Position numbers and translations under genes: made by a program. This document shows, piece after piece, positions 49,538 to 58,406 of a stretch of 64,000 bases of DNA. How positions within the stretch are numbered: the first letter of the stretch is position 1; the number at the start of each line of letters is the position of its first letter. This DNA is from Epilithonimonas zeae (GTDB lineage: Bacteria; Bacteroidota; Bacteroidia; Flavobacteriales; Weeksellaceae), in the NCBI RefSeq assembly GCF_900141765.1, contig NZ_FSRK01000001.1, positions 434,001 to 498,000 of the forward strand, written 5' to 3'. Under the pieces are notes generated by a model. It searched no databases, was not told the DNA's origin, and saw only the letters and a list, made by a program, of their open reading frames with translations.

Positions 49538-50998
49538 ATGATGATTGGCAGATTTTTTTTCTGTTGCATTTTGATGGCTAATCTTGTATTTGGGCAGAAT
49601 ATTTTGTCTAATGATAACGACTACAATACAAAGAAAAGTGAAGAGCTCGCATCTTTGGCAGTTTCGTACTTCAAAAATAATGACCTTAAAAAATCTACAG
49701 AACTACTTTTCAAAGCCAAAGAATTTGCAGAAAAAACAGATGATTATGCATTGATTGCCAGAATGAATGGTTCTATTGCGCATCAGTATGTTCAACTAAA
49801 TCTGAATGATAAAGCCAAATTCTATCTTGATAATGCTATCAAACAAATCAACAAATTACCAGAAGGAGACAAGAAAAAACTACTGAAAACTTTGTCTTAT
49901 CTGGAAATCGGGAATATTGATTTTGATGAAGAAAATTATCAAAAAGCCAGCGAATTCTATAAAAAATCACTGAAGGAAATTGAGTTAGTCAAAAATCCTG
50001 ATGAACAATCAATTTATCATCACAGGCGTTCGCTTTATAATATTGGGAATTCCTACTATTACCTTAAAAATGATTCTGCAGAAATCTATCTGAATAAAGC
50101 TCTTGCGATTAAGAACAATTATAACAATGAGATAAACTATTTCATTTATAATGCTTTGTCTCAAGTTTATGCGGGTAGGAAAGAATATCAACGAGCAATT
50201 GATACTTTGAAGATTGTTCTCAAGCATAAAAGTGATTTGGATACGCGTCTGCTTTCTGATGTTTATTATAATCTTTCCCAAGATTTTAAAGCTTTGAATG
50301 ACCAATCTCAATATTCTCTTTACAATGAGGAATTCATAAAACTCAACAGAAGCATCAGAGAAAGTGAGATGAAAGCTATTTCGTCCGCTATCAATGCAGA
50401 ACAGAAAGATTATAAAGATGCCATTTCTGATGCCGATAGTTCTAAGAAAAATATTGTGATTATTGCGACAGTTTTTGTTTTAATATTAGCTTTTGCAATT
50501 ATCTTTTTACTTTATCGAAGAAAAAAAGAAAGAAAGGTTTTTGAAAATATCATTCATAAATTGGAGTCAGACAAGATCATTTCAACTAAAAATAAATTAG
50601 AATCTCCGGTAGAAGTTCAGAAAGATTCACCAGTTCAGATTCCTAATTCTGTCGAAAAAGATTTGCTGGATAAACTTCAGAAATTTGAAGAATCTGAGAA
50701 ATTTACCAATCCGAAATTGACGATTGCGGGTCTAGCCCTTCAACTCAAAACCAATACAAGTTACCTTTCTGAGGTTATTAATAAGTATAAAGGCAAGAAC
50801 TTCAATACTTACATCAATGAGTTGAGAATTGCGTACATCTGTCAGAAAATTTATACTAATAAAGAATATCAGAATTATAAAATAAGTTATCTGGCAGAAG
50901 AATGTGGCTTTGCTTCGCATAGTTCTTTTGCGACTGTTTTCCGAAATATTACGGGTATTTCGCCTTCTGTTTTCATTCGCGAAGCTTCAAAAAATTAA
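49538..50998 (+). CDS. Membrane-anchored TPR/AraC-type transcription regulator
   Basis: A 486-residue protein with a signal-like N-terminus ('LMANLVFGQ'), periplasmic TPR repeats (about 30-290), one TM (about 305-327, 'IVIIATVFVLILAFAIIFLL') and a cytosolic tail. The tail ends in an AraC/XylS HTH (about 385-485): 'LTIAGLALQLKTNTSYLSEV' is the first helix-turn-helix and 'KISYLAEECGFASHSSFATV', followed by 'FRNITGISPSVF', is the second. This one-protein layout couples outside sensing to DNA binding, as in hybrid two-component-like regulators of Bacteroidota. No target is evident next door. Confidence 0.88.
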   Translation: MMIGRFFFCCILMANLVFGQNILSNDNDYNTKKSEELASLAVSYFKNNDLKKSTELLFKAKEFAEKTDDYALIARMNGSIAHQYVQLNLNDKAKFYLDNAIKQINKLPEGDKKKLLKTLSYLEIGNIDFDEENYQKASEFYKKSLKEIELVKNPDEQSIYHHRRSLYNIGNSYYYLKNDSAEIYLNKALAIKNNYNNEINYFIYNALSQVYAGRKEYQRAIDTLKIVLKHKSDLDTRLLSDVYYNLSQDFKALNDQSQYSLYNEEFIKLNRSIRESEMKAISSAINAEQKDYKDAISDADSSKKNIVIIATVFVLILAFAIIFLLYRRKKERKVFENIIHKLESDKIISTKNKLESPVEVQKDSPVQIPNSVEKDLLDKLQKFEESEKFTNPKLTIAGLALQLKTNTSYLSEVINKYKGKNFNTYINELRIAYICQKIYTNKEYQNYKISYLAEECGFASHSSFATVFRNITGISPSVFIREASKN

Positions 50999-51097
50999 TC
51001 TTTATAAAAGCTAAATTTTAAAATTTAAAATATTGAATTTCAGTATTTTGAATAATGATTTCTTATTTCAAAATCAAGGATTTCGAAAGGGTTAAAG

Positions 51098-51128
51098 TTG
51101 GATTTACAGATAATGTAACATAGTTTAG
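51098..51128 (+). promoter_or_regulatory. Weak promoter for the following T9SS gene
   Basis: TTG at 51098-51100, 20-bp spacer, TAgtTTaG at 51121-51128 (one mismatch), 23 bp before the start. Confidence 0.3.
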
Positions 51129-51151
51129 CATCAACAATTATAAAATTTGAT

Positions 51152-52534
51152 ATGAGAAAAAACTTACTTATTGCCTTGGCGTTATCCAGCGTTTTAGGAT
51201 TTGCACAATCAGGTGAAAATTGCAGTTATGGAATTGGTTCGGACAAAATTTCAAACGGCGAAAATATTACGACAGGAGGTACTTATGAATATAGTGCAGC
51301 TTCTGATTTCGATGTTGCTCCAGGAAAAATTCTTACGGCAAAGCAATTAACGTTCAATGTTTTGAAAGGTTCTGCCAATCTAAACTTTGTGAATGTCTAT
51401 ATTCTTAAAGAAAACCAAGGCGTTCCTGGAGAAGTAATTCAGACTTTCACGAATTTGGTTCCGACTTCTCAGGTTTTGGATTATCAATCGACTTTAGAAA
51501 ATATGGATGCTTACAAAATTACTGTAGATTTTCCATCGCCATTCGATTTGCCGAAAGGTAAATACTTTGTTCAATTACAAGCGGCTCCCGGCGACAATAC
51601 GCCGGTAAGCTGGGAAATTACCGATCAAAATACGAGAAAATTAGGCAGATTCGATTTTACAAAATTTGATACAGATCCTTGGTTTGGTGGATTTTCTTAC
51701 TACGATCACGTTTTTGAAGTTATAGGAAATTGTAATGACACAAGCGAACAGCAACCGACTGGAACGCCTTTCACAGCAGGTAATTTCGGAGATTCCCACG
51801 AAGCTGGTGTTCGTATGATCTGGACATCGTTGGCGGATGACTTTGTAGTTCCGGATGGGCAGAAACTGACATTTACAAAATTCAAAATTTCTACTTTGCA
51901 ACTGGGTAATATCAAAAATGCGACAATCAATATCCGTAAGTCTGAGAATGATTTACCAGGTGAGATTCTTCACACTTTTGAGAATGTTGGTCCAACGACG
52001 GAGAATTTCTACGGTTATCACCCTGTACAAGGTTTCCCTTTGGATGTTGTGGCAGCAGATGTTGAGTTTGATTGGAGTCAGCCTGTTGACTTATTGCCGG
52101 GAAGGTATTTTATCGAGATTATTGCAGCGCCGTTTCCGTTCACAGACTATCAAAGTTGGGAAGTTACACCTAATTCTGGAAGTGACTTGGATTCTGTCGT
52201 ATCATTTGACGGTGGAGAAACTTGGGAATCTAATGCCGGATACAATTATGTCTTCGAGATTTCAGGTTTCTTAAATCCATATTTGGCTGTTAATGAAGTT
52301 GGTAAAAATCAAGTATCTGTTTTTCCAAATCCAGTTTCCAATGAGTTGAATATCAGTTCAATTCAGAATGTTGACAAAGTATTCATCTACAATGCTGCAG
52401 GACAGACTATTAAAACTATTACTGAAGTTAAAAATAATAAGATAGACGTGTCGAATTTGTCAAAAGGAATTTATTTCGTCAATACAGTGTTGAAGAATGG
52501 AGAATCCAAAACTTTCAAAGTCATAAAACATTAA
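51152..52534 (+). CDS. Secreted two-domain protein with T9SS sorting domain
   Basis: A 460-residue protein with a signal peptide (1-19, 'SSVLGFAQS'). Two similar beta-sandwich domains follow (about 24-195 and 205-375), each with 'DF.V..G..LT' and later 'PGE...TF.N..PT' and 'LP.G.YF......AP' strings, so an internal duplication is likely. The T9SS type A domain is at about 385-460 ('VSVFPNPVSNELNIS' to 'SKTFKVIKH'). The function is unknown; it is probably a surface-exposed binding or structural protein. Confidence 0.82.
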   Translation: MRKNLLIALALSSVLGFAQSGENCSYGIGSDKISNGENITTGGTYEYSAASDFDVAPGKILTAKQLTFNVLKGSANLNFVNVYILKENQGVPGEVIQTFTNLVPTSQVLDYQSTLENMDAYKITVDFPSPFDLPKGKYFVQLQAAPGDNTPVSWEITDQNTRKLGRFDFTKFDTDPWFGGFSYYDHVFEVIGNCNDTSEQQPTGTPFTAGNFGDSHEAGVRMIWTSLADDFVVPDGQKLTFTKFKISTLQLGNIKNATINIRKSENDLPGEILHTFENVGPTTENFYGYHPVQGFPLDVVAADVEFDWSQPVDLLPGRYFIEIIAAPFPFTDYQSWEVTPNSGSDLDSVVSFDGGETWESNAGYNYVFEISGFLNPYLAVNEVGKNQVSVFPNPVSNELNISSIQNVDKVFIYNAAGQTIKTITEVKNNKIDVSNLSKGIYFVNTVLKNGESKTFKVIKH

Positions 52535-52569
52535 TAAATATTCATAGTTATTACAATTATTAAATAGTA

Positions 52570-52596
52570 AAAACCTGATCTTTGGTCAGGTTTTCT
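52570..52596 (+). terminator. Terminator after the T9SS gene
   Basis: AACCTGA (52572-52578) pairs with TCAGGTT (52586-52592), followed by T-rich sequence. Confidence 0.7.
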
Positions 52597-52675
52597 TGTA
52601 TAGAAAATTTAAAATATTTGATTAAATCAATAATTTCATTGATTTATAAAATTAAAAAGACATTTATATAATTTG

Positions 52676-52683
52676 TATATTTG
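52676..52683 (+). promoter_or_regulatory. -7 element for the HAD-like gene
   Basis: TAtaTTTG, 27 bp upstream of the start; -33 not clear. Confidence 0.4.
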
Positions 52684-52709
52684 CTCACTTATTTTCATAA
52701 AAAACAACA

Positions 52710-53144
52710 ATGATAAAAAGTAATAAAAAACTAGCAATCGATTTCGATGGAACTATTGTGGATGATGCTTATCCGGGAATTGGGAAAGCCAAAACATTTG
52801 CATTCGAAACTTTGAAAAAACTTCAGGGAGAAGGTTACAGATTGATTCTTTGGACTTACCGACACGGTAAATCTTTGGAAGATGCGGTAGAATTCTGCAG
52901 AAAAAACGGATTAGAATTTTACGCTGTTAATTCCAGTTTTGAAGGTGAAGTTTTCGATTCGGAAACGCAATCAAGAAAGATTGACGCAGACCTTTTCATC
53001 GATGACAGAAATCTTGGCGGATTCCCGGGTTGGGGCGAAATCTACCAAATCATCAACGAAAGAATAGAGTTCCAAGTGGCGGGCGGTGAAGTTCACGCTT
53101 ACTCCAAAATGAAAAAAGAAAAGAAAAGAGGACTTTTTTGGTAA
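52710..53144 (+). CDS. HAD-like hydrolase (BT0820 type)
   Basis: A 144-residue haloacid-dehalogenase-fold protein. Motif I is 'AIDFDGTIVDD' (nucleophile D in DFDGT), motif II 'LILWTYRHG', and the acidic motif IV 'DLFIDDRNLGG'. It is the minimal core without a cap and matches the group typified by the Bacteroides BT0820 structure, a presumed small phosphatase with unknown substrate. A 9-bp inverted repeat follows at 53160-53203. Confidence 0.8.
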   Translation: MIKSNKKLAIDFDGTIVDDAYPGIGKAKTFAFETLKKLQGEGYRLILWTYRHGKSLEDAVEFCRKNGLEFYAVNSSFEGEVFDSETQSRKIDADLFIDDRNLGGFPGWGEIYQIINERIEFQVAGGEVHAYSKMKKEKKRGLFW

Positions 53145-53159
53145 GTCTCTTTGTAAAAG

Positions 53160-53203
53160 TAAAATGTAAAAAGTACAAAATATCGTTTTAAAAATACATT
53201 TTA
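53160..53203. repeat. Inverted repeat downstream of the HAD-like gene
   Basis: TAAAATGTA (53160-53168) and TACATTTTA (53195-53203) are perfect arms in an A/T-rich gap before map. It may be a weak terminator or a repeat scar. Confidence 0.35.
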
Positions 53204-53227
53204 CATAATACATCAATGCAATTATAA

Positions 53228-54037
53228 ATGATTCAACTCAAAAATATAGATGAGCTTCGATTGATGAAGCAAAGTGCAAGATTGGTATCCCAGACTTTGG
53301 GGATGTTGGCAAAAGAAATTAAGCCAGGCGTTACAACACTTCATCTTGATAAATTAGCTTATGATTTTATCAAAGACCACGGTGCAGAACCTGCATTCTT
53401 AGGCTATGGCGGATTTCCTGCATCACTTTGTATTTCACCAAATGAGCAAGTCGTTCACGGAATTCCAAATTCTGAACCTATAAAGGAAGGAACTATTCTT
53501 TCTGTAGATTGTGGTGTTTTCTGGAACGGATTTGTTGGTGACCATGCTTACACCTTTGAAGTTGGAGAAGTTTCCGATGAGGTTAAAAAACTATTGAGAG
53601 TTACCAAAGAATCTTTGTACAAAGGGATCGAGCAATGTGTGAGAGGAAAGAGAGTGGGAGATATTTCCAATGCTATCCAAAAACATTGTGAAAAAGAAGG
53701 TTATGGTGTAGTGAGAGAATTGGTTGGTCACGGTGTTGGAAGACAAATGCACGAAGACCCGCAAGTTCCGAATTATGGAAAACCAGGAAGCGGAAAAGTC
53801 CTAAAAGACGGAATTTGCCTTGCAATCGAACCGATGATTAACCTTGGAACAGAAAAAGTGAAGTTCCATAATGATGGTTGGACTGTTACAACTTTGGACA
53901 ATCAGCCTTCCGCGCATTTTGAACACGATGTTTGTGTTTACAATGGAAAACCTGTTTTGCTTTCTACTTACGATTATATTTACGAAGCTTTAGGAATTAA
54001 ATCTGACGAAGAAAAAGCTTTCCAAGTTGATTTTTAA
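53228..54037 (+). CDS. map: Methionine aminopeptidase, type I
   Basis: Removes the initiator methionine from nascent proteins; two-metal pita-bread fold, 269 residues. Metal ligands by position: D94, D105, H168, E201, E232; H77 is the conserved substrate-site His ('QVVHGIP'). 'PNFGGP'-type text appears as 'NYGKPGSGK'. The methyltransferase gene starts 3 bp after its stop, so the two are cotranscribed. The usual ribosomal-protein neighbourhood is absent, so this may be a second map copy of the genome. Confidence 0.95.
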   Translation: MIQLKNIDELRLMKQSARLVSQTLGMLAKEIKPGVTTLHLDKLAYDFIKDHGAEPAFLGYGGFPASLCISPNEQVVHGIPNSEPIKEGTILSVDCGVFWNGFVGDHAYTFEVGEVSDEVKKLLRVTKESLYKGIEQCVRGKRVGDISNAIQKHCEKEGYGVVRELVGHGVGRQMHEDPQVPNYGKPGSGKVLKDGICLAIEPMINLGTEKVKFHNDGWTVTTLDNQPSAHFEHDVCVYNGKPVLLSTYDYIYEALGIKSDEEKAFQVDF

Positions 54038-54040
54038 TCA

Positions 54041-54805
54041 ATGAAAAAATTAGCCAAATTTCTCCTCAATAAAATCCCGAGACCAATGCTTATTAATCTA
54101 AGCATTTTTTTGCGTCCGATAATTGTTTTGTTTTTCAAGGGGAACAATTTTACAGACCCGATTGATGGAAGGTCTTATCGCAAATTCTTGCCTTACGGTT
54201 ACGGAAAACAACGAGCAAATGCATTGTCTCCAGGAACGTTGTCTTTGGAAAGACACCGCCAAATGTGGCTTTATCTTCAAAATGAAACTATTTTCTTTAC
54301 TGAAAAATTAAAAGTTCTTCATATTGCTCCGGAGCAGGAATTCCTCAGAAAATTCAAAAAAATGAAGAATCTGGATTATACTTCTGCCGATTTGTTTTCT
54401 CCGATTGTGGATGTAAAAGCTGATATTTTGGATTTACCTTTTGAGGATAATAGTTTTGATGTGATTATCTGCAATCACGTTTTGGAGCATATTGTTGATG
54501 ATAAAAAAGCAATGTCCGAACTTTATCGTGTGATGAAACCGAAAGGTTGGGGAATTGTACAAGTTCCGATGAAAAATTCTCTGGAAAAAACTTACGAAGA
54601 TTTCACCATCACAGATCCGAAAGAACGCCAAAAACACTTTGGTCAGTATGATCACGTTCGCTGGTACGGAATGGATTATTTTGACCGTCTGAAAAGTGTT
54701 GGTTTTGAAACCGAAATCAATTTCTATTCTCAAAAATTCTCAGAAGCTGATATCAAAAGATTTGGTCTTAATAAGAACGAGATTCTTCCTGTTGTGAGGA
54801 AATAA
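54041..54805 (+). CDS. Class I SAM-dependent methyltransferase, unknown substrate
   Basis: A 254-residue protein. After an N-terminal segment with a hydrophobic stretch ('LINLSIFLRPIIVLFF') comes a Methyltransf_11-type domain (about 90-200): motif I region 'KVLHIAPEQEFLRKF', acidic 'YTSADLFS', 'DILDLPFEDNSFDVIICNHV' for motif II/III and 'LEHIVDD'. Motif I has 'HIAPE' rather than the canonical GxGxG, seen in some families acting on lipids or glycans. It is translationally close to map (3 bp). Confidence 0.8.
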   Translation: MKKLAKFLLNKIPRPMLINLSIFLRPIIVLFFKGNNFTDPIDGRSYRKFLPYGYGKQRANALSPGTLSLERHRQMWLYLQNETIFFTEKLKVLHIAPEQEFLRKFKKMKNLDYTSADLFSPIVDVKADILDLPFEDNSFDVIICNHVLEHIVDDKKAMSELYRVMKPKGWGIVQVPMKNSLEKTYEDFTITDPKERQKHFGQYDHVRWYGMDYFDRLKSVGFETEINFYSQKFSEADIKRFGLNKNEILPVVRK

Positions 54806-54819
54806 TTAATTGACTGCTC

Positions 54820-55371
54820 CTATTTTTCTGTAAGAAATTTATACTTGTTGATGAAATAATCAAATATTCCAACGCATAGATAATAGATTCCGCCGAAGAG
54901 CATATTCATCAAGATATCACGATTATCAAATAAAAAATAAGATAGTGATATGATTAAAAGGAAAAACCACAAAAGCAATTTTCCAGCATAAACACCTGCA
55001 AATCTTGCTACCATTTCTTCGTCTTTTATGGTTTGAGACTGAATCAAACATTGGATTAGCATTACAAGATATCCACACATTAATTCCTCTTGTTTGAACA
55101 AATCAAAGGAATAAAAGTATAAAACCGGGCCCGACAAAACCAATCCAAAAATCAAAAATTTAAGGAGCATATTCGCTTTTGTCATTTTTGAAAAAATCAA
55201 AGTCGAGAAAATGAAAAGCGGATAAACCAGAAAAACCGAATACAACATATATTTGTAAATCAATAGTTCAGGCGTTTCTTCTCCATCCGAAATCCAAAAT
55301 AACCTAAAGTACAAAAATGATAAGTAAAGCGAATTGAAACTGAATAAAATTGGAAGCGTTTGAGGTTTCAT
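54820..55371 (-). CDS. Integral membrane protein, unknown
   Basis: A 183-residue protein with five or six TM segments (about 8-26, 40-62, 68-88, 96-112, 128-146, 152-172). No motif is recognised. The convergent methyltransferase gene ends 14 bp away. On the same strand it lies 67 bp after the DUF6624-like gene, so they may be cotranscribed. It is probably lineage-specific. Confidence 0.55.
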   Translation of the reverse strand: MKPQTLPILFSFNSLYLSFLYFRLFWISDGEETPELLIYKYMLYSVFLVYPLFIFSTLIFSKMTKANMLLKFLIFGLVLSGPVLYFYSFDLFKQEELMCGYLVMLIQCLIQSQTIKDEEMVARFAGVYAGKLLLWFFLLIISLSYFLFDNRDILMNMLFGGIYYLCVGIFDYFINKYKFLTEK

Positions 55372-55438
55372 TAAAACAGTCCTTAGTTCTTTATCCTCAA
55401 AAATACTTATTATAAAAAAGCAAAAACCAATTTTTTGA

Positions 55439-56713
55439 TTATTTTAATTTTCCCAACAAATCAATCCACCTTTGTTCCTGATGTAATATCTTAAATTCAG
55501 ACTGTTTTAGAAGCTGAGTTATGGTTAATTTTCCTCGTAGATATAACAAATCCAAAAAGTCCAAAGCAATGCTTTTATATTTTTCATCTTTGTCAATTTT
55601 CGCGATTTTGGAAAACAAAATTGAAGCTTCGATGTTGTCATTATTACTCATTCCACCGAGAAAAGTGGAAGCTGTGTTGTAATCATCATAAGCCTTTTGA
55701 AATTCCTTTACATTATATGCTTTCTTGGCATTTTTCAACAATTCTTTAACTTGTGAATTGTAAATTGATTCTCTTTTTGCAGACTCTTTTGAATCAATAG
55801 GTTGATAAGAAAATCCATAAATCAAAGAATAGATTTCCAATGGTTCAAGTCCCAATTTTTCTCTTCTTTCATTTGCTAAATCCTCTCGTATCATAGGTCT
55901 AAAGCCAGATGCTTCTCCATTTCCTGACCAAATTACCTGCGTCCCGTACAATTGCTTATAATTCAAATTACATTGAACTCTGTCATATAAAAATACGTAA
56001 TTTTCCATATTCAGCTCTTTTGTTCCGATTAACTTTTCCATTTCCGACAAAGCTTCGTTTTGAAATAGAACATCTTGGTCAGCGTGCTGAACAATCAACC
56101 AAAGATTATTTTGTCCGTCTTTTCCAATCTCCGACATTTTTGGCCAGCCATATTGCTTAATGATTTTTTTAGATTGAATTAGATTGAATGAATCCGCTTC
56201 ATTAATTTGCTGGTCAATTGTTTTGGCTAAATTCTCATCTGTATTTTGTGATTTTTTATATCTAAGTTTTTGGTCATTCAGGCACATTAGATTGATTTCT
56301 TTTCTCAAAGCGGGAAGTTTCAAAGTCTTTTCATATTGTTTTTCCTGAGAAATTGCAAGCGTTTCAATTTCTCTCCATTTTTCAGAATTATTAGTTTTTA
56401 GATTATCAAAATAAGGGTCGAATAACAACCAATCAGCTTCAGTCCAGCCGGAAAATAAAGATGTTTTCAAATATTGGAAAGCTTTTTCCGAATCTTGATT
56501 TAAAGAATATATTCCAGCCACTTTATAAGCTGTAAGTGCATCAGGTTGTTGTATTTCGAAAGCCTTTTCGTAGAGTTGAACTGCTTTTTCCGGATTTTTT
56601 TGAAGATGAAATAAACTTGCCTGGGCAACTAAACTTTGATAAGTATTATCGGACTGCGCATTCGAAGAAATGTAAACTAAAGTGCAGAAAAAAATAAGTT
56701 TAATTGATTTCAT
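55439..56713 (-). CDS. Exported TPR protein with DUF6624-like domain
   Basis: A 424-residue protein. The signal peptide (1-20, 'LVYISSNAQS') is followed by TPR-like helices (about 25-120). A domain follows with 'IIKQYGWPKMSEIGKDGQNN' then 'LWLIVQHADQDVLFQNEAL', the pattern I associate with DUF6624. A C-terminal helical region (about 310-424) contains another TPR-like pair. It is probably periplasmic. No enzymatic role is known. Confidence 0.65.
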   Translation of the reverse strand: MKSIKLIFFCTLVYISSNAQSDNTYQSLVAQASLFHLQKNPEKAVQLYEKAFEIQQPDALTAYKVAGIYSLNQDSEKAFQYLKTSLFSGWTEADWLLFDPYFDNLKTNNSEKWREIETLAISQEKQYEKTLKLPALRKEINLMCLNDQKLRYKKSQNTDENLAKTIDQQINEADSFNLIQSKKIIKQYGWPKMSEIGKDGQNNLWLIVQHADQDVLFQNEALSEMEKLIGTKELNMENYVFLYDRVQCNLNYKQLYGTQVIWSGNGEASGFRPMIREDLANERREKLGLEPLEIYSLIYGFSYQPIDSKESAKRESIYNSQVKELLKNAKKAYNVKEFQKAYDDYNTASTFLGGMSNNDNIEASILFSKIAKIDKDEKYKSIALDFLDLLYLRGKLTITQLLKQSEFKILHQEQRWIDLLGKLK

Positions 56714-56968
56714 ATTTCCATTTTTATTAATGACAATTTTACATCAAAAAATATTACATTTTCATAATCAATTAATTTAAATTTCCATTTTATAAATTCT
56801 TGTAGAAGAGTATTCTGTCAAAAGTAAAATTGGTAAATAATTCAGTAATTTTGGTAATGTTTTCTTGCTAACATAAAAGTAGCTTTGCTTCATTAAGAAT
56901 AATTGTGAAAAATTAGCAATAAAAAGCTTTTAAAAATCTCTATAATAAACAGCTTTTAAGTTTCCTGT

Positions 56969-56984
56969 TCAAACAAATGTTTGA
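56969..56984. promoter_or_regulatory. Operator-like palindrome upstream of the RND operon
   Basis: TCAAACA-AA-TGTTTGA is a perfect 7-2-7 palindrome. A half-site TGTTTGA recurs at 57127-57133, just after the -7 element. TetR-family repressors of efflux operons bind sites of this form; no regulator gene is adjacent here. Confidence 0.45.
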
Positions 56985-57112
56985 TGAAATTGTGTTAAAT
57001 ATTCTTTAAAATTATTTTTTAAGTTATTGAACACCAGTAATAATAGTTTTTGTTGATTATCTTTGATAGATATTATTATTAATTACATAACATAAGTGTT
57101 GTAGATAATCAA

Positions 57113-57120
57113 TAAATTTG
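57113..57120 (+). promoter_or_regulatory. RND operon -7 element
   Basis: TAaaTTTG, 38 bp before the adaptor start codon; the -33 is unclear, which fits a regulated promoter. Confidence 0.45.
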
Positions 57121-57157
57121 AACGTTTGTTTGAAAACACATCTAAAAATTAGTATTT

Positions 57158-58306
57158 ATGAGGAATATCGCGATTAGCTTTTTTGTTGTTTTAGGTCTTT
57201 TAACATCTTGTTCAAAGTCAGAAAATAAAGATGACAAAAAAGAATTGCCACCACAACCATATGAGTATATCGTTGCGAAAAGTGGACCAGCTGAAAATCT
57301 GACACAATATCCTGCCCGATTAGAAGGCATCGAAAATGTAGAAATTAGACCTAAAATTGATGGTTTCGTAGAAAAAATCTACATCGATGAAGGTAGTCAG
57401 GTCAGCAAAGGACAATTACTCTTCCTCATCAGAAATCCTCAATACGAACAATCTGTTTTGGCAGCTCAGGCTACGGTAAACAGCGCACGAGCAGCAGTTG
57501 CAACCGCACAAATGCAAGTCACAAAAACCAAACCTTTGGTTGACAAAAAAATCATCTCGGCTTACGAATTACAATCCGCTGAATTGGCGCTAAAATCTGC
57601 GAAAGCATCTTTGGCTGAAACGCAGGCTCAATTAACAAATGCCCAAGTCAATCAAGGCTACACCAAACTTTACAGTCCGGTAAGTGGTGTTGTAGGAACT
57701 TTACCTTACAAAGCAGGAAGTTACATCAGCACAGCTACAGCGCAGCCATTAACAACAGTTTCCAATGTTTCAAAGATATTCGCTTATTTTTCCATTAATG
57801 AAAAACAACAGCTGGAATTCTTCAAACACGCAGAAGGTGCAACAATTAAAGAAAAATTAAAAAACTCGCCTTTGGTAGAATTGGTTTTATCAGACGGAAG
57901 CAAATATGAGGAAAAAGGAAAAGTTGAATCCATCAGTGGATTGGTTGACCCAAACACAGGCTCATTTTCTATGAGAGCCACTTTCCCAAATCCGAAAGGC
58001 CTTATCAGAAGTGGTTACAGCGCAACAGTTCAGATGCCGAATAATCTCGAAAATGTAATTATCATTCCACAAGCTGCAACGTACGAGATGCAGGGAAAAG
58101 TTTTAGTTTACCTGATTGGAGCTGATAACAAAGTGAAATCTACAGAAATTAAAGTCGAAAGTCTTCCAGACGGATTAACTTATGCTGTAACATCAGGATT
58201 AAAAGCTGGCGACAAAGTTGTGGTAGAAGGCATCGGACTTCTAAAAGATGATGCGCAGGTGGTTCCAAAAGAAACGACTTTGCAAAACGTAATCGATAGA
58301 AAATAG
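57158..58306 (+). CDS. RND efflux periplasmic adaptor (AcrA/MexA type), lipoprotein
   Basis: A 382-residue membrane-fusion protein linking the inner-membrane pump to the outer-membrane channel. The lipobox ends at C18 ('GLLTSC'). The lipoyl half-motifs 'EIRPKIDGFVEKIYIDEGSQ' and 'TKLYSPVSGVVGTLPYKAGS' flank a coiled-coil hairpin (about 95-165), followed by beta-barrel and membrane-proximal domains. It is the first gene of a three-gene tripartite operon; the pump gene begins 100 bp later. Confidence 0.94.
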   Translation: MRNIAISFFVVLGLLTSCSKSENKDDKKELPPQPYEYIVAKSGPAENLTQYPARLEGIENVEIRPKIDGFVEKIYIDEGSQVSKGQLLFLIRNPQYEQSVLAAQATVNSARAAVATAQMQVTKTKPLVDKKIISAYELQSAELALKSAKASLAETQAQLTNAQVNQGYTKLYSPVSGVVGTLPYKAGSYISTATAQPLTTVSNVSKIFAYFSINEKQQLEFFKHAEGATIKEKLKNSPLVELVLSDGSKYEEKGKVESISGLVDPNTGSFSMRATFPNPKGLIRSGYSATVQMPNNLENVIIIPQAATYEMQGKVLVYLIGADNKVKSTEIKVESLPDGLTYAVTSGLKAGDKVVVEGIGLLKDDAQVVPKETTLQNVIDRK

Positions 58307-58406
58307 TCTTCCAAATTATTTCATTAATGTCAAAAGTGAGAATTTGAAAGCTTTCGATTTTGAAAGTCTTTTATCATTCCTCTTTTTTCCTTTAGTCTAA
58401 AAAAAT

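Larger units (their letters stand above)
56714..57157. other. 444-bp intergenic region upstream of the RND operon
   Basis: No gene is seen. It holds TAgcTTTG at 56880-56887 (orphan -7-like), the operator-like palindrome at 56969-56984, and the -7 element TAaaTTTG at 57113-57120. It is the upstream region of both the DUF6624-like gene (minus strand) and the efflux operon (plus strand). Confidence 0.5.
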
